From the NCBI RefSeq assembly GCF_030586465.1, contig NZ_JAUQYP010000001.1:2088981-2152980 (forward strand): a DNA stretch of 64,000 nucleotides. The letters are read 5' to 3'. The DNA comes from Actinotalea lenta. GTDB lineage: Bacteria; Actinomycetota; Actinomycetes; Actinomycetales; Cellulomonadaceae. The notes under the pieces are model-generated. The model did no database searches, was not told the origin of the DNA, and saw only the letters and a list, made by a program, of their open reading frames with translations. Shown piece after piece: positions 52,413-61,867 of this stretch. The number at the start of each line of letters is the position of its first letter. The stretch's first letter is position 1. Both the position numbers and the translations under genes were made by a program.

Positions 52413-53224
52413 CGGACATCGGCCGCGGCTCGGCCGCGCGGCTGCACGCGTTGCGCGACCAGGGTCGCGCGGCCCTGATCGGCTACCTCCCGCTGGGCTA
52501 CCCGGACGTGGACGGCTCCGTCGACGCGGCGCTGGCGATGGTCGACGCAGGCGTGGACGTGGTCGAGCTGGGCGTGCCGTACACCGACCCCGTGATGGAC
52601 GGACCCACGATCCAGCACGCGGTCGAGCACGCCCTGGCGGCCGGCACGCGGGTCAGGGACGTGTTCGGGGCCGTCGAGCGGATCGCGGCGTCCGGGGCCC
52701 CGGTGCTCGTGATGACCTACTGGAACCCGGTGCTGCGGTACGGCGTGGGCCCGTTCGCCCGCGACCTCGCCGCTGCGGGCGGCGCCGGCCTGATCACCCC
52801 GGACCTCATCCCCGACGAGGCCACCGAGTGGGTCGCCGCCTCGGACGAGCACCATCTGGACCGCGTGTTCCTGGTCGCGCCCAGCTCGACACCGGAACGG
52901 CTGGCCATGACGGCGGCGGCGGCCCGTGGCTTCGTCTACGCGGCCTCCACGATGGGCGTCACGGGAACTCGCGCCCAGGTGGGCGACCAGGCCGAACGAC
53001 TCGTGCGCGACACCCGGGCCGCCGGGGCGGACCTCGTGTGCGTGGGGCTCGGCGTCTCGACCGCGGCCCAGGCCACCCAGGTCGCCGGCTTCGCCGACGG
53101 GGTGATCGTCGGCAGCGCGCTGGTGCGTGCCCTGCTGGACGCCACGGATGCCGCGGCGGGCCGCCGCGAGCTGGCCCGGGTGGCGGCCGAGCTGGCCGCC
53201 GGTGTGGGGTCGGCGCGCGGATAG
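52409..53224 (+). CDS. trpA: Tryptophan synthase alpha subunit TrpA
   Basis: A 271-residue TIM barrel that cleaves indole-3-glycerol phosphate and passes indole to TrpB. Catalytic Glu is in [17 protein letters not shown], with the conserved acid region after [22 protein letters not shown] is the usual phosphate-site stretch. GTG 52409 overlaps the trpB stop (GTGTGA), so the two complex partners are translated together. Confidence 0.95.
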   Translation: MTDIGRGSAARLHALRDQGRAALIGYLPLGYPDVDGSVDAALAMVDAGVDVVELGVPYTDPVMDGPTIQHAVEHALAAGTRVRDVFGAVERIAASGAPVLVMTYWNPVLRYGVGPFARDLAAAGGAGLITPDLIPDEATEWVAASDEHHLDRVFLVAPSSTPERLAMTAAAARGFVYAASTMGVTGTRAQVGDQAERLVRDTRAAGADLVCVGLGVSTAAQATQVAGFADGVIVGSALVRALLDATDAAAGRRELARVAAELAAGVGSARG

Positions 53225-53251
53225 CGGCACGCATGCAACGATGACCCCGAC

Positions 53252-54151
53252 ATGAGCATCTCAGCCGCGGCGTCCACGCTGCTTCCCCTCGCCATCCCGA
53301 GCCCGTCGCAGAACGTCTGGCACTGGGGCCCGGTCCCGATCCGTGCCTATGCGCTGGCGATCATGACGGGCATCGTGATCGCGATCATCATCGCCCGCCG
53401 TCGGTGGGCCCAGCGGGGCGGGGATCCGGACACGGTGCTGGAGATCGCGTTCTGGGCCGTGCCCTTCGGCATCCTCGGGGGCCGCCTCTACCACGTGATC
53501 AGCTCGCCGGACGCCTACTTCGGGGTGCACGGCGACCCGGTACGCGCGCTGTACATCTGGGAGGGCGGCCTGGGGATCTGGGGCGCGATCGCGCTCGGCG
53601 GCGTCGGCGCGTGGATCGGCGCGCGCAAGCAGGGCGTCCGCTTCGCGGTGTTCGCCGACGTCGTGGCGCCCGCGCTGCTGGTCGCCCAGGCGATCGGCCG
53701 GATCGGCAACTACTTCAACCAGGAGCTGTTCGGTGGCCCGACGACGCTGCCGTGGGGCCTGGAGATCAGCCCGACCGCTCCGGAGTTCCCCCCCGGCTAC
53801 CCGCCCGGCACGCTGTTCCACCCCACGTTCCTGTACGAGCTGCTGTGGGACCTGGCCGCGGCGGCCTTCATCATCTGGCTCGAGCGCCGGCTCCGCCTGG
53901 GCCACGGCCGGGTGTTCTGGAGCTACGTGATGGCCTACACGGCCGGCCGGGTGTGGATCGAGATGCTCCGGATCGACCCGGCGCACCACTTCTTCGGGTT
54001 GCGCCTCAACGTCTGGACCTCGATCGTGGCGTTCCTGGGCGCGCTGGTAGCCTTCCTGGTGGTCGGGCGTCGCCACCCAGGGCGTGAGACCACGGTGCTG
54101 GTCGAAGCACCAGGGGACACGGCACACGAGGCCTCGGACCCGGAAGCCTGA
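53252..54151 (+). CDS. lgt: Prolipoprotein diacylglyceryl transferase Lgt
   Basis: A 299-residue membrane enzyme that moves diacylglycerol from phosphatidylglycerol to the lipobox Cys of prolipoproteins. The signature G-R-I-G-N-Y-F-N-Q-E-L-F-G-G-P-T is intact, with G-G-R-L-Y-H-V-I and a late H-P-T-F-L-Y-E segment. About seven helices. It acts on lipoproteins such as the FKBP protein at 40366. lgt between trpA and gltB is an order known from other Micrococcales (from memory). The start ATG 53252 lacks a strong Shine-Dalgarno. Confidence 0.96.
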   Translation: MSISAAASTLLPLAIPSPSQNVWHWGPVPIRAYALAIMTGIVIAIIIARRRWAQRGGDPDTVLEIAFWAVPFGILGGRLYHVISSPDAYFGVHGDPVRALYIWEGGLGIWGAIALGGVGAWIGARKQGVRFAVFADVVAPALLVAQAIGRIGNYFNQELFGGPTTLPWGLEISPTAPEFPPGYPPGTLFHPTFLYELLWDLAAAAFIIWLERRLRLGHGRVFWSYVMAYTAGRVWIEMLRIDPAHHFFGLRLNVWTSIVAFLGALVAFLVVGRRHPGRETTVLVEAPGDTAHEASDPEA

Positions 54152-54160
54152 GGCGTTGCT

Positions 54161-54178
54161 CGCGCCGTGGTGGGCGCG
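54161..54178 (+). terminator. Terminator-like hairpin after lgt
   Basis: CGCGCC-GTGGTG-GGCGCG, a 6-bp stem 10 nt past the lgt stop. Confidence 0.4.
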
Positions 54179-54208
54179 TGCCGACTACGGCTGTGCGGCG
54201 TGAGCGGG

Positions 54209-54234
54209 TATCGTCGCCGCGATCCGGGCGACGA
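54209..54234 (+). promoter_or_regulatory. gltB upstream element: TATCGT and hairpin
   Basis: TATCGT (54209-54214) resembles a -10. TCGTCGCC (54211-54218) pairs with GGCGACGA (54227-54234) in a perfect 8-bp stem overlapping it. A second short stem, CCCGGG-TGCG-CCCGGG, follows at 54264-54279. The region may be a promoter with an operator-like repeat or a structured leader; the sequence does not decide. Confidence 0.35.
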
Positions 54235-54299
54235 CGCCCTCAGGACAGTTTGCTGACCACGTCCCCGGGTGCGCCCGGGCCGTATCGAGGACGGTGCAG

Positions 54300-57200
54300 A
54301 TGAGCCGGCCGCTCCATGAGGTGCCCACGGGTCTGTACGACCCGACGGCCGAGCATGACAACTGCGGTGTCGCCTTCGTGGCGACCCTGCGCGGCACCCC
54401 TGGGCGCGACATCGTCGACGCCGGCCTGACGGCGCTGCTGAACCTGGACCACCGCGGCGCGGTGGGCGCGGAGACCGACACGGGTGACGGTGCCGGCATC
54501 CTCACCCAGATCCCGGACGCCTTCCTGCGCGACGTCGTGCACGTGGAGCTGCCGCCGGCCGGTGAGTACGCCGTCGGCACGGCCTTCCTGCCCACCGATC
54601 CCGCCGAGCGCGCCCGCACCGAGAAGGGCCTCGAGGCGATCGTCGTCGCGGAGGGCCTGGAGGTCCTGACGTGGCGGGACGTCCCGGTGACGCCAGACCT
54701 GGTCGGGTCCATCGCGCGCTCGACCATGCCGGTCTTCCGGCAGATCTTCCTCGGCGACCCGAGTCGACGGCTCGCGGGCATCGACCTCGACCGCCGCACG
54801 TTCCGGGTGCGCAAGCGCGCCGAGCACGAGCTCGGCCTGTACTTCGCGTCGCTGTCCGCGCGGACCATCACCTACAAGGGCATGTTGACCACGGGGCAGC
54901 TGGAGCCCTTCTTCGCGGACCTGTCCGACCCGCGGTACGCGTCGGAGATCGCGCTGGTGCACTCACGGTTCTCCACGAACACGTTCCCGTCGTGGCCGCT
55001 GGCCCAGCCGTTCCGCAACCTGGCGCACAACGGGGAGATCAACACCCTGCGCGGGAACCGGAACTGGATGGCCGCGCGCCAGTCCACCCTGCGCAGCGAC
55101 GTGCTCGGGGACCTGGGTCCGCTGATGCCGGTGTGCACGCCGGACGCCTCGGACTCGGCGACGTTCGACGAGGTGCTCGAGCTGCTCCACCTGGCCGGGC
55201 GCTCGTTGCCGCACGCGATGCTCATGATGATCCCGGAGGCGTGGGAGAACCACGCCGAGATGGACCCGGACCGTCGCGCCTTCTACCAGTACCACTCGAC
55301 CCTGATGGAGCCCTGGGACGGTCCGGCGGCGATGGCCTTCACCGACGGCACCGTGATCGGTGCGGTGCTGGACCGCAACGGCCTGCGACCCGGTCGCTAC
55401 TGGATCACCGACGACGGTCTGGTCGTGCTCGCCAGCGAGAGCGGCGTGCTCGACCTGGACCCGGCCAGCGTGGTCCGCAAGGGCCGGCTCGAGCCCGGGC
55501 GGATGTTCCTGGTGGACACCGGGCAGGGGCGGGTCGTCTCCGACGACGAGGTCAAGGCGCAGCTCGCCGCCCAGCGGCCCTACGCCGAGTGGATCACGAA
55601 GCACTCGGTCTTCCTGCCCGAGCTGCCCGAGCGTGAGCACGTCGACCACAGCTTCGCATCCGTGCGCCGGCGCCAGCGCGCGTTCGGCTACACCGAGGAG
55701 GAGCTGAAGATCCTGCTCGGTCCCATGGCCTCCAAGGCCGCAGAGCCGATCGGCGCCATGGGCACGGACACGCCGGTCGCGGTGCTGTCCGACCGGCCGC
55801 GGCTGCTGTTCGACTACTTCACCCAGATGTTCGCGCAGGTGACCAACCCACCGTTGGACGCGATCCGCGAGGAGCTGGTCACCTCGATCGGTGGCGCGCT
55901 GGGCCCGGAGCCGAACCTGCTCGAGGACCTGCCCGAGCACGCCCGCAAGCTTGTGCTGCCGTTCCCGGTGCTGACGAACGACGAGCTGGCCAAGATCGTC
56001 CGGATCGACCGTGCCCCGGAGCTGAACGGTGTGTTCCGGGCGCACACCGTGCGGGGTCTGTACAAGGTGGACGGCGGCGCGCAGGCGCTCGAGGCCCGCC
56101 TCGAGGAGATCTTCGCCGAGGTCGACCGGGCGATCGCGGACGGCAAGAACTTCATCGTGCTCTCCGACCGCGACTCCGACGCCGACCACGCCCCGATCCC
56201 GTCGCTGCTGCTGTCCAGCGGGGTGCACCACCACCTGCTGCGCAACCACACGCGCACGCGGGTGAGCCTCGTGGTCGAGGCCGGTGACGTGCGCGAGGTG
56301 CACCACGTGGCGCTGCTGATCGGCTACGGAGCGGCTGCGGTCAACCCGTACCTCGCGATGGAGACCGTCGAGGGGATGGCCAAGGACGGCACGCTGGACC
56401 TGTCGCCCCAGGACGCGGTCGCCAACCTCATCAAGGCGCTCGGCAAGGGCGTGCTCAAGGTGATGAGCAAGATGGGGATCTCGACCATCGCGTCCTACCG
56501 CGGCGCGCAGGTGTTCGAGGCGGTCGGCCTGTCCCACGAGGTCATCGACCGGTACTTCAACGGGACCACGAGCCGGCTCGGTGGCGTGGGCCTGGACGTG
56601 ATCGCGGCCGAGGTCGCCGCCCGGCACGCCGACGCCTACCCGGCGTCCGGCAACCCCCAGGCGCACCGGCGGCTGAACGTCGGCGGGGAGTACCAGTGGC
56701 GGCGGGACGGTGCCGAGCACCTGTTCGACCCCGAGACGGTGTTCCGGCTCCAGCACTCGACACGCACGCGTCAGCTCGACGTGTTCCGGCAGTACACGCG
56801 CCGGGTGGACGAGCAGTCCGAGCGGCTCATGACGCTGCGTGGCCTCCTGCGGTTCGCCGAGGGGGCGCGGCCGCCGGTACCCCTGGAGGAGGTCGAGCCG
56901 GTCAGCGAGATCGTCACACGGTTCTCGACCGGGGCGATGTCGTACGGCTCCATCTCGATGGAGGCGCACCAGACGCTCGCCATCGCGATGAACCACCTGA
57001 AGGCGCGGTCCAACACGGGCGAGGGCGGAGAGGACCCCGAGCGCCTGTACGACCCGGAGCGCAGGAGCGCGATCAAGCAGGTGGCCTCCGGGCGCTTCGG
57101 GGTGACCTCGGAGTACCTCACCAACGCCACCGACCTGCAGATCAAGATGGCACAGGGCGCCAAGCCCGGTGAGGGCGGACAGCTGCCGGGCGAGAAGGTG

Positions 57201-58844
57201 TACCCGTGGATCGCCCAGACCCGGCACTCCACGCCCGGTGTGGGCCTGATCAGCCCGCCGCCGCACCACGACATCTACTCGATCGAGGACATCGCCCAGC
57301 TCATCCACGACCTGAAGAACGCGAACCCGCAGGCACGCGTCCACGTGAAGCTGGTCAGCGAGTTCGGGGTCGGCACGGTCGCCGCCGGCGTATCGAAGGC
57401 GCACGCGGACGTCGTGCTGATCTCCGGGCACGACGGTGGCACCGGCGCGAGCCCGCTGACCTCGCTCAAGCATGCGGGCACCCCCTGGGAGATCGGCCTG
57501 GCCGAGACCCAGCAGACCCTGGTGCTCAACGACCTGCGCGACCGCATCTCCGTCCAGGTCGACGGCCAGCTCAAGACCGGCCGGGACGTCGTGATCGCCG
57601 CGCTGCTCGGGGCCGAGGAGTTCGGGTTCGCGACCGCACCGCTGGTGGTCAGCGGCTGCATCATGATGCGGGTCTGTCACCTGGACACCTGTCCCGTCGG
57701 CGTGGCCACCCAGAACCCCGAGCTGCGCGAACGGTTCACCGGCAAGCCCGAGTTCGTCGAGACCTTCTTCGAGTTCCTGGCCACCGAGGTGCGCGAGTAC
57801 CTCGCAGCGCTCGGCTTCCGGTCGATCGAGGAGGCCGTCGGGCACGTGGAGGCTTTGGACACGCGGGCCGCGATCGACCACTGGAAGGCCGCGGGCCTCG
57901 ACCTCGGACCGGTCCTCCAGGCCGTCGCGCCCCGACCCGGGTCGGACGTGCACTGCACCAAGGCGCAGGAGCACGGCCTGGAGCGGGCGCTGGACAACCA
58001 GCTCATCGAGCTGGCCGCAGACGCGCTGGAGAACGGCAACCCGGTGAAGATCGACCTGCCGGTCCGCAACGTGAACCGGACCGTCGGCACCATGCTCGGG
58101 CACGAGGTCACCAAGCGGTACCGCGGCGCGGGCCTGCCCGACGGGACGATCGACGTGACGCTCACCGGGTCGGCGGGCCAGTCGTTCGGGGCGTTCCTGC
58201 CGCGCGGGATCACGCTGCGGTTGTACGGCGACGCGAACGACTACGTCGGCAAGGGGTTGTCCGGCGGCCGGATCGTGGTCCGCCCCGACGTTGCCGCCGT
58301 ACTGGGAGAGACGGACATCATCGCCGGCAACGTGATCGGTTACGGCGCGACCGCGGGCCAGGTGCTGCTGCGTGGTGTCGTGGGGGAGCGCTTCGGTGTG
58401 CGCAACTCCGGCGCGACCCTCGTGGTCGAGGGCGTCGGGGACCACGGCTGCGAGTACATGACGGGGGGCACCGTGCTGGTCCTCGGGCCGACCGGCCGGA
58501 ACTTCGGCGCCGGGATGTCCGGCGGCGTGGCCTACGTCCTGGACCTGCGCGAGGGGGCCGTGAACGGCACGGCCCTGAGCACCGGTGCGCTGCGGCTCAC
58601 GCCGCTCACGCCGGCGGACGAGGAGGTCGTGGAGACGCTCCTGCGCCAGCATGCCGAGGAGACCGGCTCGCCGCGCGCGGCCGCCCTGCTGGCGGACCTG
58701 CCCGCCTCGTTCGCCCGGTTCACCCGGGTGCTGCCGACCGAGTACGACCGGATGCGCACCGCACTGGCCCAGGCGGAGGCGGACGGCCTGGACGTCCACG
58801 CGCCAGGGGTGTGGGACAAGATCCTGGAGGTGTCCCGTGGCTGA
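54300..58844 (+). CDS. gltB: Glutamate synthase large subunit GltB
   Basis: A 1514-residue amidotransferase making glutamate from glutamine and 2-oxoglutarate. A 21-residue propeptide precedes nucleophile Cys22 ([11 protein letters not shown]). The FMN/synthase domain includes G-E-G-G-E-D-P-E-R and [10 protein letters not shown]. The 3Fe-4S cysteines are in [25 protein letters not shown] beta-helix ends the protein. ATG 54300 is preferred to GTG 54294 for spacing to GAGGAC. It overlaps gltD by 8 nt. Confidence 0.97.
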   Translation: MSRPLHEVPTGLYDPTAEHDNCGVAFVATLRGTPGRDIVDAGLTALLNLDHRGAVGAETDTGDGAGILTQIPDAFLRDVVHVELPPAGEYAVGTAFLPTDPAERARTEKGLEAIVVAEGLEVLTWRDVPVTPDLVGSIARSTMPVFRQIFLGDPSRRLAGIDLDRRTFRVRKRAEHELGLYFASLSARTITYKGMLTTGQLEPFFADLSDPRYASEIALVHSRFSTNTFPSWPLAQPFRNLAHNGEINTLRGNRNWMAARQSTLRSDVLGDLGPLMPVCTPDASDSATFDEVLELLHLAGRSLPHAMLMMIPEAWENHAEMDPDRRAFYQYHSTLMEPWDGPAAMAFTDGTVIGAVLDRNGLRPGRYWITDDGLVVLASESGVLDLDPASVVRKGRLEPGRMFLVDTGQGRVVSDDEVKAQLAAQRPYAEWITKHSVFLPELPEREHVDHSFASVRRRQRAFGYTEEELKILLGPMASKAAEPIGAMGTDTPVAVLSDRPRLLFDYFTQMFAQVTNPPLDAIREELVTSIGGALGPEPNLLEDLPEHARKLVLPFPVLTNDELAKIVRIDRAPELNGVFRAHTVRGLYKVDGGAQALEARLEEIFAEVDRAIADGKNFIVLSDRDSDADHAPIPSLLLSSGVHHHLLRNHTRTRVSLVVEAGDVREVHHVALLIGYGAAAVNPYLAMETVEGMAKDGTLDLSPQDAVANLIKALGKGVLKVMSKMGISTIASYRGAQVFEAVGLSHEVIDRYFNGTTSRLGGVGLDVIAAEVAARHADAYPASGNPQAHRRLNVGGEYQWRRDGAEHLFDPETVFRLQHSTRTRQLDVFRQYTRRVDEQSERLMTLRGLLRFAEGARPPVPLEEVEPVSEIVTRFSTGAMSYGSISMEAHQTLAIAMNHLKARSNTGEGGEDPERLYDPERRSAIKQVASGRFGVTSEYLTNATDLQIKMAQGAKPGEGGQLPGEKVYPWIAQTRHSTPGVGLISPPPHHDIYSIEDIAQLIHDLKNANPQARVHVKLVSEFGVGTVAAGVSKAHADVVLISGHDGGTGASPLTSLKHAGTPWEIGLAETQQTLVLNDLRDRISVQVDGQLKTGRDVVIAALLGAEEFGFATAPLVVSGCIMMRVCHLDTCPVGVATQNPELRERFTGKPEFVETFFEFLATEVREYLAALGFRSIEEAVGHVEALDTRAAIDHWKAAGLDLGPVLQAVAPRPGSDVHCTKAQEHGLERALDNQLIELAADALENGNPVKIDLPVRNVNRTVGTMLGHEVTKRYRGAGLPDGTIDVTLTGSAGQSFGAFLPRGITLRLYGDANDYVGKGLSGGRIVVRPDVAAVLGETDIIAGNVIGYGATAGQVLLRGVVGERFGVRNSGATLVVEGVGDHGCEYMTGGTVLVLGPTGRNFGAGMSGGVAYVLDLREGAVNGTALSTGALRLTPLTPADEEVVETLLRQHAEETGSPRAAALLADLPASFARFTRVLPTEYDRMRTALAQAEADGLDVHAPGVWDKILEVSRG

Positions 58845-60309
58845 CCCGAGAGGTTTCCTCAAGGTACGGCAGCGCGAGCTCCCGCCGCACCGCCCCGTTC
58901 CCGTCCGCCTGAAGGACTACCGGGACGTCGTCGCCGAGCGGACCCGGTCCGCGGACGAGATCGCCATGGTCCAGCGCCAGGCCGGCCGGTGCATGGACTG
59001 CGGCATCCCGTTCTGCCACCAGGGCTGTCCGCTCGGCAACCTGATCCCAGAGTGGAACCACCTCGTGTGGTCCGGGCAGTGGGCGGAGGCGAGCGACCGC
59101 CTGCACGCCACGAACAACTTCCCGGAGTTCACCGGGAAGATCTGCCCGGCTCCGTGCGAGACGGCCTGCGTGCTCGGCATCAACGAGCCGCCGGTGACGA
59201 TCAAGAACATGGAGATCACGATCGTCGAGGAGGCGTTCGCCCGCGGGCTGATCACGCCCCAGGTGCCGTACTTCCTCACCGGGCAGACGGTGGCGGTCGT
59301 GGGGTCGGGCCCGTCCGGCCTGGCGGCTGCACAGCAGCTCACGCGGGCGGGGCACACCGTGGCCGTGTTCGAGCGCGCCGACCGCATCGGCGGCCTGCTG
59401 CGCTACGGGGTGCCGGACTTCAAGCTCGAGAAGCGGCTGATCGACCGACGCATCGCGCAGATGGAGGCCGAGGGCACCCGGTTCCGTACGGGGGTCGAGG
59501 TCGGCACGGACATCACGTGGACCGAGCTGCTGGCGCGGTACGACGCCGTGCTCGTCACGGTCGGTTCCACGACGCCTCGGCTCCTCACCGTTCCGGGGTC
59601 CGACCTGGAGGGTGTGGTGCCGGCGGTCCGGTTCCTCACCCAGAACAACAAGGTGCGAGCCGGCGACGACGTGCCCGACCAGATCACCGCGACCGGCAAG
59701 CACGTCGTGGTGATCGGCGGTGGCGACACGGGTTCGGACTGCGTGGGCACCTCGCTGCGGCACGGGGCGGCCTCCGTGACCTCGCTGGAGATCGTCGACC
59801 AGCCGCCCGTCGACCGGCCCGAGAACCAGCCGTGGCCCACCTACCCGATGACGTTCAAGGTCTCGACCTCGCACGAGGAGGGGGGCACGCGGGAGTACCG
59901 CGCGTCGACCACCGAGCTCGTCGGCGAGGACGGCCACGTGCGCGCGCTGCGCCTCGCGAACGTGGAGCGCGACACGGACGGCCGGTTCGTGCCGGTCGAG
60001 GGCACCGAGCAGGAGATCCCCGCGGACCTCGTGCTGCTCGCGATGGGGTTCACGGGGCCCGAGACCGCCACGCTGGTCGAGCAGACCGGCGCGGACCTCA
60101 CCGGCATGGGTACGGTGGCGCGTGGTGACGACTTCGCGACGTCGGTCCCCGGCATGTTCGTGGCCGGCGACGCGGGACGCGGGCAGTCGCTCATCGTGTG
60201 GGCGATAGCTGAGGGTCGTGCCGCGGCGGCCGGGGTGGACGCCTGGTTGCGGGGGTCCACCGAGCTGCACCGTCCGATCGACCCGACCGACCGGCCGTTG
60301 CGCGTCTGA
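58837..60309 (+). CDS. gltD: Glutamate synthase small subunit GltD
   Basis: A 490-residue NADPH-oxidising FAD/Fe-S subunit feeding electrons to GltB. The N-terminal cluster cysteines are in [22 protein letters not shown] and C-P-A-P-C-E-T-A-C. The FAD loop is [12 protein letters not shown]. The NADPH loop is [12 protein letters not shown] late [14 protein letters not shown] segment binds FAD. GTG 58837 overlaps the gltB stop by 8 nt (GTGGCTGA). Confidence 0.96.
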   Translation: MADPRGFLKVRQRELPPHRPVPVRLKDYRDVVAERTRSADEIAMVQRQAGRCMDCGIPFCHQGCPLGNLIPEWNHLVWSGQWAEASDRLHATNNFPEFTGKICPAPCETACVLGINEPPVTIKNMEITIVEEAFARGLITPQVPYFLTGQTVAVVGSGPSGLAAAQQLTRAGHTVAVFERADRIGGLLRYGVPDFKLEKRLIDRRIAQMEAEGTRFRTGVEVGTDITWTELLARYDAVLVTVGSTTPRLLTVPGSDLEGVVPAVRFLTQNNKVRAGDDVPDQITATGKHVVVIGGGDTGSDCVGTSLRHGAASVTSLEIVDQPPVDRPENQPWPTYPMTFKVSTSHEEGGTREYRASTTELVGEDGHVRALRLANVERDTDGRFVPVEGTEQEIPADLVLLAMGFTGPETATLVEQTGADLTGMGTVARGDDFATSVPGMFVAGDAGRGQSLIVWAIAEGRAAAAGVDAWLRGSTELHRPIDPTDRPLRV

Positions 60310-60391
60310 GACGTCCTGACCTCGTGTGGTCGGGCGGGTGAACACTGCGTGCGCCGCGCGCAGCATGCAAAAGGTCCCATGATTGAGGGCA

Positions 60392-60397
60392 TAGGCT
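60392..60397 (+). promoter_or_regulatory. -10 hexamer TAGGCT, leaderless pyk
   Basis: TAGGCT ends 7 nt before ATG 60405. The purine-rich stretch nearby is not placed as a Shine-Dalgarno. Confidence 0.5.
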
Positions 60398-60404
60398 GAA
60401 GACC

Positions 60405-61814
60405 ATGCGTAGAGCAAAGATCGTGTGCACGTTGGGTCCCGCGACGGGAACCCCAGAGAAGATCCAGGCCCTGGTGGACGCGGGCATGGACGTGGCGCGG
60501 ATCAACCGCAGCCACGGTGAGGCCGAGGAGCACGCAGAGCTCATCCGCGAGGTCCGGGCCGCCGCGAAGGCGGCCGGTCGCGCGGTGGCCGTGCTCGTCG
60601 ACCTCCAGGGTCCGAAGATCCGGCTCGGCCGGTTCGTCGAGGGCAAGCACGAGCTCGCCGTGGACGACATCTTCACCATCACCACCGAGGACGTCCCCGG
60701 CACCAAGGAGCTCGTCTCCACGACCTACAAGGGTCTGCCCGGCGACGCCCGGGTGGGTGACCGGATCCTCATCGACGACGGCCGCGTCGCGGTCCGAATC
60801 ATCGAGGTCGACGGTCCCCGCGTGGTGACCAAGGTCGAGGTCCCGGGGCCGGTGTCGAACAACAAGGGCCTGAACCTGCCCGGCGTCGCGGTGAGTGTCC
60901 CGGCGCTGTCGGAGAAGGACAAGGAGGACCTGCGCTGGGGTCTGGCGCAGGGCGCGGACTTCATCGCGCTGTCCTTCGTCCGGTCGGCCGCGGACTACGA
61001 CGACGTCGCACTGATCATGGCCGAGGAGCACCGCAAGGTGCCGGTGCTCGCCAAGATCGAGAAGCCGCAGGCCGTCGACAACCTCGCCGAGATCGTCGAC
61101 GCGTTCGACGGCATCATGGTCGCCCGGGGTGACCTGGGCGTCGAGCTCCCGCTCGAGCAGGTCCCGCTCGTCCAGAAGCGCGCGATCGAGCTCGCCCGCC
61201 GCTCGGCGAAGCCGGTCATCGTGGCGACCCAGGTGCTCGAGTCGATGATCTCAGCGCCGCGGCCGACCCGGGCCGAGGCCTCGGACTGCGCGAACGCGGT
61301 CCTGGACGGTGCGGACGCCGTGATGCTCTCGGGTGAGACGAGTGTGGGGGACTACCCCATCGAGGCCGTGCGGACCATGGCGCGGATCATCGACTCCACC
61401 GAGACGCACGGCGCTGACCGGATCGCGCCGCTGGGCTGGAGCCCCAAGACGCGGTCGGGGGCCATCACGCACGCCGCCGCCGACGTCGGTGAGACGCTCG
61501 GGGTGAAGTACCTGGTGACGTTCACGCAGTCGGGTGACACGGCCCGCCGGGTGTCGCGGCTCCGGTCCCAGATCCCGATGCTCGCGCTCACCCCGGACGA
61601 GGGTGTGCGCAACCAGCTCGCGCTGACGTGGGGCGTGCAGACCTACCAGGTCGAGACGGTCGCGCACACCGACGCCATGGTGGTCCAGGTCAACCAGACG
61701 CTGCGGCAGCACGGGCTCGCGCAGGCCGGTGACCTGGTGATCATCGTGTTCGGCGCCCCGGTGGGCATCCCCGGGACCACGAACTCCCTGCTGGTGCACC
61801 GCGTCGGCAGCTGA
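60405..61814 (+). CDS. pyk: Pyruvate kinase
   Basis: A 469-residue glycolytic enzyme making pyruvate and ATP from phosphoenolpyruvate and ADP. R-R-A-K-I-V-C-T-L-G-P-A starts the barrel. M-D-V-A-R-I-N-R-S-H-G carries the substrate Arg and the N-x-S-H-G loop, and the catalytic Lys and metal acids are in V-L-A-K-I-E-K-P-Q-A and V-A-R-G-D-L-G-V-E. The C-terminal regulatory domain (about 350-469) is complete. It is monocistronic between gltD and a strong terminator and appears leaderless. Confidence 0.96.
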   Translation: MRRAKIVCTLGPATGTPEKIQALVDAGMDVARINRSHGEAEEHAELIREVRAAAKAAGRAVAVLVDLQGPKIRLGRFVEGKHELAVDDIFTITTEDVPGTKELVSTTYKGLPGDARVGDRILIDDGRVAVRIIEVDGPRVVTKVEVPGPVSNNKGLNLPGVAVSVPALSEKDKEDLRWGLAQGADFIALSFVRSAADYDDVALIMAEEHRKVPVLAKIEKPQAVDNLAEIVDAFDGIMVARGDLGVELPLEQVPLVQKRAIELARRSAKPVIVATQVLESMISAPRPTRAEASDCANAVLDGADAVMLSGETSVGDYPIEAVRTMARIIDSTETHGADRIAPLGWSPKTRSGAITHAAADVGETLGVKYLVTFTQSGDTARRVSRLRSQIPMLALTPDEGVRNQLALTWGVQTYQVETVAHTDAMVVQVNQTLRQHGLAQAGDLVIIVFGAPVGIPGTTNSLLVHRVGS

Positions 61815-61822
61815 TCCGGCTG

Positions 61823-61858
61823 GACGAGGGCCCCGGGCACGTGCCCGGGGCCCTCGTC
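61823..61858. terminator. Bidirectional terminator, 36-bp perfect palindrome
   Basis: Arms of 18 bp (GACGAGGGCCCCGGGCAC and its exact complement) meet without a loop at CAC|GTG, so in RNA the centre forms the loop. It separates pyk (stop 61812-61814) from the convergent oxidoreductase gene (stop at 61868). Very stable; no U tract. Confidence 0.85.
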
Positions 61859-61867
61859 GCAGGTCGG

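Noticed and set aside
54152-54299. A glutamine or other known riboswitch before gltB
   Set aside because: The two simple stems lack the conserved loops of riboswitch classes I know, so only a structured region is reported.
54963-58862. A 1299-codon minus-strand open frame opposite gltB
   Set aside because: Composition is His/Gln/Arg-rich without domain content. gltB on the plus strand has all catalytic motifs, so this is a shadow.
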